The position numbers and the translations under genes were made by a program. Below, piece by piece: positions 6,126 to 15,900 of a stretch of 27,321 bases of DNA; position 1 is the stretch's first letter, and every line of letters begins with the position of its first letter. A model generated the notes under the pieces. That model ran no database searches. It was not told where the DNA came from and worked only from the letters and a program-made list of their open reading frames with translations. The DNA is from a virus: positions 1 to 27,321 of the IMG/VR virus record IMGVR_UViG_3300021962_000523. One strand, given 5' to 3'.

Positions 6126-9100
6126 TTACAAAAGATTATTTGTTTTCATGATAGATAACATTTCTGTTGCTTTAATTCCCAAGTCATCTAACTTAGTTTG
6201 ATTATTTTTTGTCCAATCATCTAATTCTTTATTATTTGTTAAATTATTTCCAAAACGGGCGTAAGGCCAAAAACAAACATACATGGATGTAATAGAAATT
6301 GGATAATTTGAAATTCCTTGACTCCAAAACGAATTCAAGATATCAACTTTGTTCTTATAAAAATCCACCATAAATTTCATAAAATTTTCAATATTGTCAA
6401 AAGAAGCGTAGGGTCTTATATATGAACCGTCACTACCACAAAAATATGTGTTATTAAAATATGTTTTCAATCCACCGTAATTAATATTTTCATATAAATA
6501 TCCCCCCAAAGGCACACCAGCAAGATTATAATTATATCCAACAAATTGATTGTCTTGTGTTCCATTAATATACATTGAATAAAACACACATGCTCTAACT
6601 CTTGGGTCGGTGGTTAATGATGCCAATATTGTTGAAATATTAGCATAGTTAAATTTAGTAATAACAGATTCTGTTCCAACAAATCTCAAATCAGAATATG
6701 TTTGACTCAGACTTGACAAACAAGTGGATGAAGACGACTGTGTTAATTTTCCATTTGTTGTAATTGTATTTCCAACAGTTGTAATGTTTGGTGGTGGATT
6801 GTTAGTTGTTTGTTCTACCTGTCTCTTTCTTTGAATTTCAGAAACTAAGTTGGATAATAAACTTTGATTTATAGAAGCAATTTGATTATCTAATTTTGGT
6901 AGTGAATAAACAGGCATTCTAACACCTTTAAATGTGGTTCTAAAATTACCCGCATCAATGTTGTGGGTTACCGATTGAATCATATAAGGACCGTTAAACA
7001 TTGGAACGTGTCTCAAATTAAAATATTGAGTTGGTTGTATCATTACATTACCCAACGATTCAATTTGACATTCGTATGACCTTGTTTTATAAAATCCATA
7101 TAACCCAACTGATTGGGTAAACGTTCTTCTACCACCGGCAGCATTTGATGCTTCAGTTATCATTTGGTTTGACTCAGTAGTAGACGCATATTGGTTTTGG
7201 TCAATTTGAATGTTATAAAACATACTTTGATTTCTATTTCCAAAATCAACATTAAATCCAACAACTTTGTTAGACTGTGACCAATTTGTCTTATCTGTTA
7301 ACTTATCTAATAAAGGATTGTCACTCGCTCTTGATAAAAGAAAAATATCGTTTTTAAATCTAAAATCAGGATTGTCTCTTGTATCTAAATGCTCCGATGG
7401 TTTACCAGCATAAAAACATACTAATTTGGGTGACGACAATCGAGTATCAACATCTGTAAATGTTCCAAACATTGAATTGGCCAAATCATTACTTCCTTCA
7501 GAAACTGGTTGAACATTTGGTCTAACATCATTAATACCCCAAAAGTTTATATATGAGGCCATTGGCATCATGTAAAATTTATTATCAAATATAATTTGAC
7601 TTAAAAAATCAATTACACGAAGATTTTGATTTTGTACTGAGTACAAAAACGACTTAACCTTAAAAATATCGAAATAAACTTTATCACCAATATCTCTGTT
7701 TGCTCTATCTAAAAATAAAACATCCTCAAATAAAGTTTTTTCTTTGTAATCATTTCCAGCAATCCATTTATCATTAAAGGCTTTAAAGGTTTCCCAATAT
7801 TCTATCTTGGGTTGAACTCCATCTACCGCAGAATTAATTGGTTTTATAGCCACACTATCAATTGTTGGTAATTGTCTTTGTAGTTTAAAAAATAACTGAG
7901 TTAAAACCTGACTAACATAATTGTCTTTTTGTGCAATAAAATTTGTCACATCTTGGTTGAACAATGTAGAGTTATAATTTCCGTTATTATTTAATTTTTG
8001 TGTTCCATATATTTTAATAAGGGTATCAAATTGTTCCACATTTGTGGCAGTAAATTGAACATTGTTATCAATAAAGAAATCCGTATAGTAAGAACCACTA
8101 TCACTATATACCAAACCCGGTATTGTTGAAAATCCTACGTTTGTATACATTGCGGTCCACGCTTCGGGATTTCGTGTTTGGGACAAAATTAATCCAATAC
8201 TTCCTGAAGAACTTGGTAAAGTATTAGGAACATATCCCGCATATGTAATTGGGTCAATCACTTGTGGTGTTGAAAATGTTCCAAATACTTGTCTGTTGTG
8301 TTCACCAGGATTACCATACTTAAACGTTACGTTATAATCTAACAAGTTTTGAATTAAATTTCCAATATTACTAACCTGGCTATTTGAAACATTTTGTATA
8401 TAATTTTCAGAATCCAAATCAGTTGATACCTCATCGACCAATAACATTGAAGTTAAACAAACTTGGAAGTTTTTTGCATTTGGGTTTAGTCCCAAGAAAT
8501 CAACATCAATATCATTAACATCTTTACAAAAATTTAAAAACTCAGTTTCAAAATCATCCAAAATTTGTTTTTTGAATGTTCCAAAAATGTCTTCAATTTT
8601 GGTGTATTGTTGTGAATTAGGTAAGATACCTAAAGCCGATTGTAACGAATCAAGATTAGTAATTTCAGTCAAATAAGCATCAGGTGGTGGTAATGGTTGT
8701 GTTGTGGTATCAAAGTAACCATATACAGGAGCACCCCAAAACAAACGTGATGAACCATCATAAACCGCAGAGTTGTTTACAATATCTTGACCAGGTCTTA
8801 ATACAAAATTATTACCAAATCTATTGAATAATTCAAATTTAGTTTGATTTATTGTAGAACCAAAAGAAGGAAATATAATTGTTTTTCTTCTTTTACTAAC
8901 ATTAAATTGACTATTAGCTTTTGTTGAAAATGTGGTGTACCACGATTTAGAACTAATAGTTCTTAATGGGTTAGTTAAATCCACACCAACAGGTTCGTTG
9001 ATAGATGCCGTTCTTGAATATCCAACATTTAAACCAATTTTAATTGCGTTTGTAATATCAGTATCAGTATAACCTGTAAACAGGTTTAATCCCGTTGTAA

Positions 9101-12100
9101 AATAGAATACATCATTAATCAATTTCGGATAAAAACCAACGTTAACATTTGTTTGAGATAAACCTGCGGTTGTCGTTGTATCTTGTAACACAATGGTTTC
9201 ATTGACACCTGGTATTGGTGAAGGAACTGTATATGTTTTAGTTGGGGAATTTGTTACGGGGTCATAGTTATCTATGTAATTTGTGGATGTCCAAACAGGA
9301 GCCAAAAAATCAACACCAGTTTCTTTCCACGTTTTATATCTGTGCCATATTGCGCCATATTTTAAAATCCATGTGTATGGTAATCTATGAACCGCACCAA
9401 ACTTTTTCAAGGTGGCAAAAATGTAATCTAATTGTCCTGATTGTCCTTGTGTGGCAAAACTTCTAATAACCGCCGTGGTCAAATTACCAGTATCTAAATC
9501 TTCGTTAACATCAAAACTGTATTTTTCTCTTAATGTAGCCAACGGTAAAGAATTTAAAAACAAATATGCCGCTTCTTTATACGGATATTGTACTCCAATT
9601 GTTTTTGATGCTGTTACCCCTTTTTGTAATGCATTTATAAAATATGGGGTATTCAACATAGATACCGTTTGAAGATTAGTTATCCCTCTATTTGCGTTTG
9701 TTGGGTACTGTAATCTTCCTTCGGTTGGTAAGAAAGTTTTATTGATGTATCTATTATCATAAAAAGTATCAAAATTACTAACAACGGGCGTCTCAACATT
9801 TAAGAAATTATAATTTGTATAGGGTCTGTTGTAGTTATTGGTATAAGTCACATCATAGTTTGATAACATTTTTTTGTCTGAGTTTAAATTCAAACTATTA
9901 CTTGTGTTGTATCTGTTTTCAGAATCGTTAACACCATTTGATAAATTAGTCTCAGACCAATTTAAATCAGTAAAGGGAGCAACATCTAACAAATCCAATT
10001 CACTAGCCCTTGATGATTCCAAGTATTGTCTAACATTATCTAAAGAATTTTCATTTTGTGATGTGGATGGTGATGACGATTTTAAAGTATCATAATTTGT
10101 AATACTGTAATCTTTTTCAACATATCCTCTTATGTACCTTGTGTTATACAAACCTCTAATAAAGGATTGCCAATTTAAACCTGTTCCTTGATTGGATATG
10201 GTTTGTAAGAATTGTAAGTAGTTACCTCCTGAGATAGCATACTCTTTTAATTTTTTTGAAATGTATGGATTACTTTCTCCCAATGAGTCAACAATGTTTG
10301 TTGCCTCTAAATCAGAATGAACTTTATATACTTGATAGTCAAAACCACCATCTTTAGAAAGTCTTTCAAAGTAAGCCCCCATAAGAATACGTTCGTAGAT
10401 TTCGTAGAAATATTTTACTTCCTCTTTATCTGTAAAAGGAACGTTTGTCATTGGGAATTCTACCGCATTTAATGAAATTCTCAAAACGGTTTCTGATTCG
10501 TTCGTGTCACCGTTGGGGTCTGTTGTTTGTAAACGAGTTGTATACCCTTTCAAAAATTCCTCAACAAACTCAACTTCGGGCCAAATGTAAAAATCATTTG
10601 CCTTTGTTAAACCAACATCTCTTGGGTCAGCAGGATATCTTAATTCATATTTTTCTTCACCATCTTCATTTATAATTGTAAAATATTGTGGCCATGGGTA
10701 TACTGGTATTCTTACATCTTGTGTTTGCGTTGGGTTTGTAGTATTAATCCCCGAGTTAATAGTACTCGGAACAGTGTCTTTAGCATCAGACGATATTGAG
10801 GTTTTATTGGGAGCTAAAATTGCCGCCTGTCTAAATTTATTAAATCTTCTGTCCCAAGCATTTCTGTGAACATCATCTAATAATCTATAAAACCCTTCTA
10901 CAGATGCAAATATTACGGCAAATAAATTTCTAATAGTTGGTTTAAATCCCAAACCATTTGGACCTTCTAATTTGTCATTTAATATTCTTTGGAAAACTAG
11001 TTCAACTTCTTGTCTTAGTTTTGACACCTCACTAAACATGTTTGCAATTAAAGAATCAAAACTATCTTTCCCCTCAAAAACAAAAAATTGATTTCTATTA
11101 ATTACGTTACCCGTTGAATCTTTAAAATTCACCGCCTGTAACGATATTTGTAACGCCAATTGATTTTTGAATTCAAGAAGTTGTGTTTCAGTTGGGTTTG
11201 AACCATTTCTTTGGATGTATGTTTCAATATAATTAATATTTTTTTCGTTTGGTGTAACCAAAAAATCATTAATATCTATTGAATTAGTTATTGAAGAGGG
11301 GACTTTCTGATTACCCACATTGTAAGTTCCATTAACACCACACGTAGGGTTAGCCGCCAAATCTCTATTGTAACTTTCAATTATTGATTTAAGTCTAGTT
11401 ATCGCGTCATTTTGAGATTGTGGTGACTCATACTGTTTTTGAAACACATATAAGTTTCTTCCCAAATTATCTACAAAATAATTTTTTTGGTCCATATATT
11501 TTCCAAAAAAAGCATCAGTTCCTGTACCTGTTATATCATTTCTATATTCATTTAACAGCGTGTAGTATGTATCAATATTCGATAAAGGAGTAAAATCCAC
11601 TTGACCAAACGAAGCCAAAATATTTGTTTCAAGAGCATCCAACCTTTGCATGAACTCATAAAGAGTTAATTCAGGAAAATCTGTGGGTATTAATTTTTGT
11701 TCTTTATATTGAGAATAAACTTCGGTCATTTTTTCTCGACCTCTATAAACAAGTTTTGACTGTAGAGATTGGTTTGTGTTTCCTACTGATGTTTGTGCGG
11801 CATTTTGTTGTGGTGTGTTAGGTGGGTTATTACTAATTTCATACTTTGTTTGATACATAAAAGGTAGAGCAAACAAATAACTCAAAGTAGTTTCCGCTAA
11901 CACGGTAAATTTGTAAGAATAAAATTTTAAAAACACTTTATAATTTCCACTACCACCATCAAATTGAGCAGTAAATTTTACTAAATTAAGTTGGTATTTA
12001 ACCGCCTTTCCATAATACCCTTTAACAGTAAGATAGAACGTTGGGTATGGTAAATTAAAAAATGCTGCGTATGGTGATAAATCACCTTTTTCAAATAACG

Positions 12101-12596
12101 CTCTACCTTGTATATCGGTTAGAACCATATCAACAGTAGGTGTGTTTGACCTATCATTATTGATTGTTATAGATTCAATACCCAATAGATTGGTATCCAT
12201 ATTATTTATAACATCTTGTTTTAAATAATATTCTGCAGGTTTCTTTTCTTGTTGAATAACAACTGTTGAATTCGCCTTTTGGTTTAACCCTTTTCCCTCA
12301 ACATCGACTTTACCTGTAAATTCGTCGGTATAACTATCGGTTAAAAAGTCATATCCACCAGGTCTTAAAAAGTTAATAGTACCTATTTGAACATTTTGAG
12401 CCTGGTCATCCAATGGTCTACCAACAGCTAATTTTGTTCTTGGAATCATTTTTGCTTCCAAGTTTGCATACATAACCAAATCTTCTTGGTCGACAACTCT
12501 ATCTAATACTTCGTTATTGTCATCAATTACTTTATTTGGGTCAATAACCGTTATATTTTGATAGTCAAACTCTACTAAAATATTTTCATCTGCCAT
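6126..12596 (-). CDS. Giant baseplate hub protein (2156 residues)
   Basis: Most likely a baseplate hub or central tail structural protein. I place the start at the ATG at 12594-12596 (MADENILVEFDYQN), overlapping the stop of the gp53-like gene by 11 bases; a longer frame to 12647 begins with TTG and lies inside that gene. Residues about 130-240 hold a conserved-looking beta module (PTVDMVLTDIQGRALFE, then FNLPYPTFYLTVKGYYGKAV). Around 1830-1900 a GpD/gp27-like barrel motif appears (GNVMIQPTQYFNLRHVP, FNGPYMIQSVTHNIDAG). The middle is Tyr/Asn-rich and I cannot assign it. After a Thr/Ser/Pro linker, the last about 200 residues resemble a glucosaminidase-like fold (YNLAGV and RPYASFDNIENFMKFM). 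T4 gp27 has only 391 residues, so this protein has taken on extra modules. Confidence 0.8.
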   Translation of the reverse strand: MADENILVEFDYQNITVIDPNKVIDDNNEVLDRVVDQEDLVMYANLEAKMIPRTKLAVGRPLDDQAQNVQIGTINFLRPGGYDFLTDSYTDEFTGKVDVEGKGLNQKANSTVVIQQEKKPAEYYLKQDVINNMDTNLLGIESITINNDRSNTPTVDMVLTDIQGRALFEKGDLSPYAAFFNLPYPTFYLTVKGYYGKAVKYQLNLVKFTAQFDGGSGNYKVFLKFYSYKFTVLAETTLSYLFALPFMYQTKYEISNNPPNTPQQNAAQTSVGNTNQSLQSKLVYRGREKMTEVYSQYKEQKLIPTDFPELTLYEFMQRLDALETNILASFGQVDFTPLSNIDTYYTLLNEYRNDITGTGTDAFFGKYMDQKNYFVDNLGRNLYVFQKQYESPQSQNDAITRLKSIIESYNRDLAANPTCGVNGTYNVGNQKVPSSITNSIDINDFLVTPNEKNINYIETYIQRNGSNPTETQLLEFKNQLALQISLQAVNFKDSTGNVINRNQFFVFEGKDSFDSLIANMFSEVSKLRQEVELVFQRILNDKLEGPNGLGFKPTIRNLFAVIFASVEGFYRLLDDVHRNAWDRRFNKFRQAAILAPNKTSISSDAKDTVPSTINSGINTTNPTQTQDVRIPVYPWPQYFTIINEDGEEKYELRYPADPRDVGLTKANDFYIWPEVEFVEEFLKGYTTRLQTTDPNGDTNESETVLRISLNAVEFPMTNVPFTDKEEVKYFYEIYERILMGAYFERLSKDGGFDYQVYKVHSDLEATNIVDSLGESNPYISKKLKEYAISGGNYLQFLQTISNQGTGLNWQSFIRGLYNTRYIRGYVEKDYSITNYDTLKSSSPSTSQNENSLDNVRQYLESSRASELDLLDVAPFTDLNWSETNLSNGVNDSENRYNTSNSLNLNSDKKMLSNYDVTYTNNYNRPYTNYNFLNVETPVVSNFDTFYDNRYINKTFLPTEGRLQYPTNANRGITNLQTVSMLNTPYFINALQKGVTASKTIGVQYPYKEAAYLFLNSLPLATLREKYSFDVNEDLDTGNLTTAVIRSFATQGQSGQLDYIFATLKKFGAVHRLPYTWILKYGAIWHRYKTWKETGVDFLAPVWTSTNYIDNYDPVTNSPTKTYTVPSPIPGVNETIVLQDTTTTAGLSQTNVNVGFYPKLINDVFYFTTGLNLFTGYTDTDITNAIKIGLNVGYSRTASINEPVGVDLTNPLRTISSKSWYTTFSTKANSQFNVSKRRKTIIFPSFGSTINQTKFELFNRFGNNFVLRPGQDIVNNSAVYDGSSRLFWGAPVYGYFDTTTQPLPPPDAYLTEITNLDSLQSALGILPNSQQYTKIEDIFGTFKKQILDDFETEFLNFCKDVNDIDVDFLGLNPNAKNFQVCLTSMLLVDEVSTDLDSENYIQNVSNSQVSNIGNLIQNLLDYNVTFKYGNPGEHNRQVFGTFSTPQVIDPITYAGYVPNTLPSSSGSIGLILSQTRNPEAWTAMYTNVGFSTIPGLVYSDSGSYYTDFFIDNNVQFTATNVEQFDTLIKIYGTQKLNNNGNYNSTLFNQDVTNFIAQKDNYVSQVLTQLFFKLQRQLPTIDSVAIKPINSAVDGVQPKIEYWETFKAFNDKWIAGNDYKEKTLFEDVLFLDRANRDIGDKVYFDIFKVKSFLYSVQNQNLRVIDFLSQIIFDNKFYMMPMASYINFWGINDVRPNVQPVSEGSNDLANSMFGTFTDVDTRLSSPKLVCFYAGKPSEHLDTRDNPDFRFKNDIFLLSRASDNPLLDKLTDKTNWSQSNKVVGFNVDFGNRNQSMFYNIQIDQNQYASTTESNQMITEASNAAGGRRTFTQSVGLYGFYKTRSYECQIESLGNVMIQPTQYFNLRHVPMFNGPYMIQSVTHNIDAGNFRTTFKGVRMPVYSLPKLDNQIASINQSLLSNLVSEIQRKRQVEQTTNNPPPNITTVGNTITTNGKLTQSSSSTCLSSLSQTYSDLRFVGTESVITKFNYANISTILASLTTDPRVRACVFYSMYINGTQDNQFVGYNYNLAGVPLGGYLYENINYGGLKTYFNNTYFCGSDGSYIRPYASFDNIENFMKFMVDFYKNKVDILNSFWSQGISNYPISITSMYVCFWPYARFGNNLTNNKELDDWTKNNQTKLDDLGIKATEMLSIMKTNNLL

Positions 12597-12909
12597 AATA
12601 ATAGAATTGGTTATCCAACGCGTTTTTATAGTCTTGTAACGAACCAATTAATGGGAATGGTATTGTTAAAATAGCTCCGTCGTAGATATTCCATTCTAAA
12701 CCACCAAATTGTGGATTTCCTTGTAAAATTAACCAACCAAAATAAGGTGCGTTATAATATTCTTGGGAAATTTTGTCCAATCTTGAAATACCTACTCTAT
12801 AGATATATCTTTGGTCCGAAGATTTTGAAGGCAGTGTAACGTAAGGAACAACGGTTTGTTTACCGTTAATTAAGAAGTTTTGATATCGATTGTAGTATTG
12901 TGTTGCCAT
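12586..12909 (-). CDS. 53: Baseplate wedge protein, gp53/LysM-like
   Basis: 107 residues. After a short N-terminus the core RYIYRVGISRLDKISQEYY, NAPYFGWLILQGNP and DGAILTIPFPL follows the LysM pattern: a turn, a helix with Ile-Ser-x-x-Tyr-Tyr, a Trp/Leu-rich helix, an Asn-Pro turn and a closing strand ending Ile-Pro. T4 gp53 (196 residues) and related short wedge proteins carry such a domain in the baseplate. Its ATG shares one base with the stop of the 1660-residue gene (TAATG), and its own TGA overlaps the hub start by 11 bases. The three are therefore translationally coupled baseplate genes. It lacks a signal peptide, as expected for a virion component. Confidence 0.78.
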   Translation of the reverse strand: MATQYYNRYQNFLINGKQTVVPYVTLPSKSSDQRYIYRVGISRLDKISQEYYNAPYFGWLILQGNPQFGGLEWNIYDGAILTIPFPLIGSLQDYKNALDNQFYYYGR

Positions 12910-15900
12910 TAGTTAAACTTCTTCTTTAAGTTATAAACTTTTTGATTATTATCAACGTTTTGTGTTGTATATAAATTTTTGGCGTTCGTTGTTTGTGTCG
13001 CAGTTGCCACCGGTAAAGTACTAAAAATGAATGGTCTTTTAATATTGTCAGGGTATGGTGTAAATTTTTTATATTTTGTAGCGTATTTGTTTTCAAACTC
13101 AGTTACTTGTTTATTTGCCTCAGTTTGTTCTTTTGAATAAGTGTTTTTCAACGATGTTGTGTTACCTGTGTAGTAGTTATCAAACTCTTGAACAAATATG
13201 ATGTCTTTACCTTCAATACCTTCTAAAACTTTTTTTCTAAAATCTTCAAAGTTTTTTAATAATGTTTGACACATCACAAAATATTCTCTTTTCTTTTCAA
13301 CTGTATTGAATGCTTGACTGTCCCCCACACCGGTTCCCATATTTACCGAATAGGTTGAGAAATTACCACCTGGTGTGTACCTAACATTATAAAAAGAGTT
13401 TCCCGAGAAAAACGTACTATCACTTGATGATATTGTTCCATACTTTCCTGATAAATCAGTAATAAATTGGGAGTATGTATTGGCAATTGTTGTTAAATCA
13501 CTAACCAATGTGGTATATGAATTAGCTGTTAATGCTGATGTGGTACCTGTTTGGACTGTTGTTCCTGAAATATTAAATATTTTTGGTTGACCATTAGTCA
13601 TTAAATATGAATCAGTTTGTGATGCAACCAAATTAGAACAATCAATTAAATATCCCAACTCTTGTTGTAAATTTGTGAGAGTTTGAATTCTTTCTGTTAG
13701 TTTACTCTGAAAATTATTTTTCAAATCGTTTACATACTTAACATAATTTTTCTTAAAGATTGGTAAACTTGCAGTTGACGACGCATCGGTAATACCACTA
13801 CTAGAAATTATACTTATTTTGTTTGTCTCAATGTCTGTAATAAATAATTTAAACACCTCATCAATATTTTGTTGTGCTTGTGCCGGTTTACCAAATAAAG
13901 GTGAATTTAATGGTGTACCAAACGCAAACATCTTACCCTCATTATAATTCATGGTAGCAACGGTTGCTTGATAAACACCCCAGTTATATTCTGAAACAGT
14001 TTCACTTATAAACGAAAGAACCGAGTTATAATAATTTTGTGTTTGTGTTTTTAATTTATCCATATAAACAGTATATGTTGTAGTACCTGTTTCTGCACTT
14101 ACTGTTTGAACTCTATTTGTTATATCACCTATCGTCTTACCAAAGTCAGTTTTGTTGACGTTTGAAACACTATTAACACCAACAAGAGGTGTTTGGTCTA
14201 TAATTGACTGAACTAATTGTTTGTCTAATGCAGAAGTATCAACGGTTGGTGTTGACCTTTCATCATATATTTCAGTGTTGGCATAGTAGTTGAATGATAA
14301 TGCGTTTTGTAATCTTTCTATTGGGTTTCTTAATCCGTGGCCTCCAATGAAATTAAAATTAAGAGTAACGTCTGCAATCATTGGTTGAACTCCAATACCT
14401 TCAGGATTCATATCAAAATTTTCATACTTGATACTAATTCCTGTTGGAATTATTTTAGTATTCCAAAAGTCACCAACTCTCAAAACTAACACTGGTGGTG
14501 CACCAAATGATGTATTGATAGCATCGTTATAAATTTTTTCTCCGTTTGGTCCTATCGTAGGAATGGTATCACCCGGTCTTGCACATTGTTGTAAAAACGT
14601 CAATCTAGAATTAAGACCCTCAGGAGTTGTACTATGAAAAGCTGGGGAAAAATATTTAATTTTATCTTTAATTGAATCAAAAATAAATGGATTACTTTCT
14701 TTTAACACTTCAAAATAATCACACTCAGATAGTAAATATCTTAATATTTTTTTACTAATACCCGATTTAACTTGTTGTAATAAATCTATTTGAGCTTGTG
14801 GTTTTTGGGGTTGTGGAACATTTCCTTGTTCTTGTAAAACGGCGTTTTGGTCTGCAGTTACGTCAGGTTGGGGTTCCGCGATTGGTTCTGTATTAACGGC
14901 AGAAACTCTAACTACACGACAAGCCATGGCATTTATTCCATACCATCTCACAGTCAAATCTTGTGTTTCAGTTAAATCACCATCAGTACAATTATAATTT
15001 TCAGAAGTTGTATTTTTATTGTAACTTCTAAATTGAACATTTTGAGCACTCTCACCATAAGCCAACGATTTAACTATAACCTTACCATTATCAATTAACT
15101 CTTTCATACTTATATTTTGTTCACCTGATGTAAAGGTAAAAGTATTAAAGTATTGTAATACACTGTCAATTCTTCTTTCAGACAATGGAATGTTATAATC
15201 TTTACTTGCCGCGGCCGACGCACTTCCTTGTAACGTAATGGTTACTCTTTGGTTTTTGTTTACCACATTGTCAATAATTTCTTTTAACAAATTTTGAGAT
15301 TCTTTAAAGTTATCATTAATAACATCATCAAAAAAGTTAGAAACCGCAGTTTGAACAATAGGTCCATTTTTAGCGTTTTCTGTAATATACGTGGCTTGTT
15401 GAGACATATATGTTGCCTCTAAATTTTGGAATGGTTGACTACTAACAACATTACGAGTTTTTGGGTCAGGTTGGTCATTGTCAAAATAAAATCCCAAATT
15501 TTGATATTTGTTTAAATTGTTTTCAACTGGTTGTGTTACTGTTTGTGTATTGTTGTTAGTGTTGTTTGATATATTAGAAACATCTTCTGTTGTGACGTTT
15601 GGGTTGTTTAATATTTGTTGATACGTATACAATTCCGACGTTGGAATTGTATTATACACTCTCGCTAATTCATATAGGTCATATTTTTTACAACCGGCAT
15701 AGAATGAGTTTATAATTGAGTCGACCCTTTCTCTATCCCCCTCGTTAGCCAATACTCTATTAACCAATAAATTAACAACAGATGGATGGTCAACAATAAT
15801 CTTCCAAGACAACGTTCCCGTTCTTTTGGTGTTAGAATAAGTATAAACAGGTTCAGGTCTACCAATAAAGTCATTATCTTTAAAGTTAGGTGTAATTTGT

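Noticed and set aside
6493-6500. TATTTATA copy inside the hub gene
   Set aside because: It is within codons for Tyr-Leu-Tyr, no gene starts nearby, and chance copies are expected in such AT-rich DNA.
9242-10675. Several 70-80-residue plus-strand ORFs opposite the hub gene
   Set aside because: They are antisense shadows of a long gene without leaders, motifs or order that would suggest function.
12597-12647. Extended N-terminus of the hub protein from a TTG
   Set aside because: It overlaps the coding region of the gp53-like gene, and an ATG at 12596 gives a normal start with a short coupling overlap.
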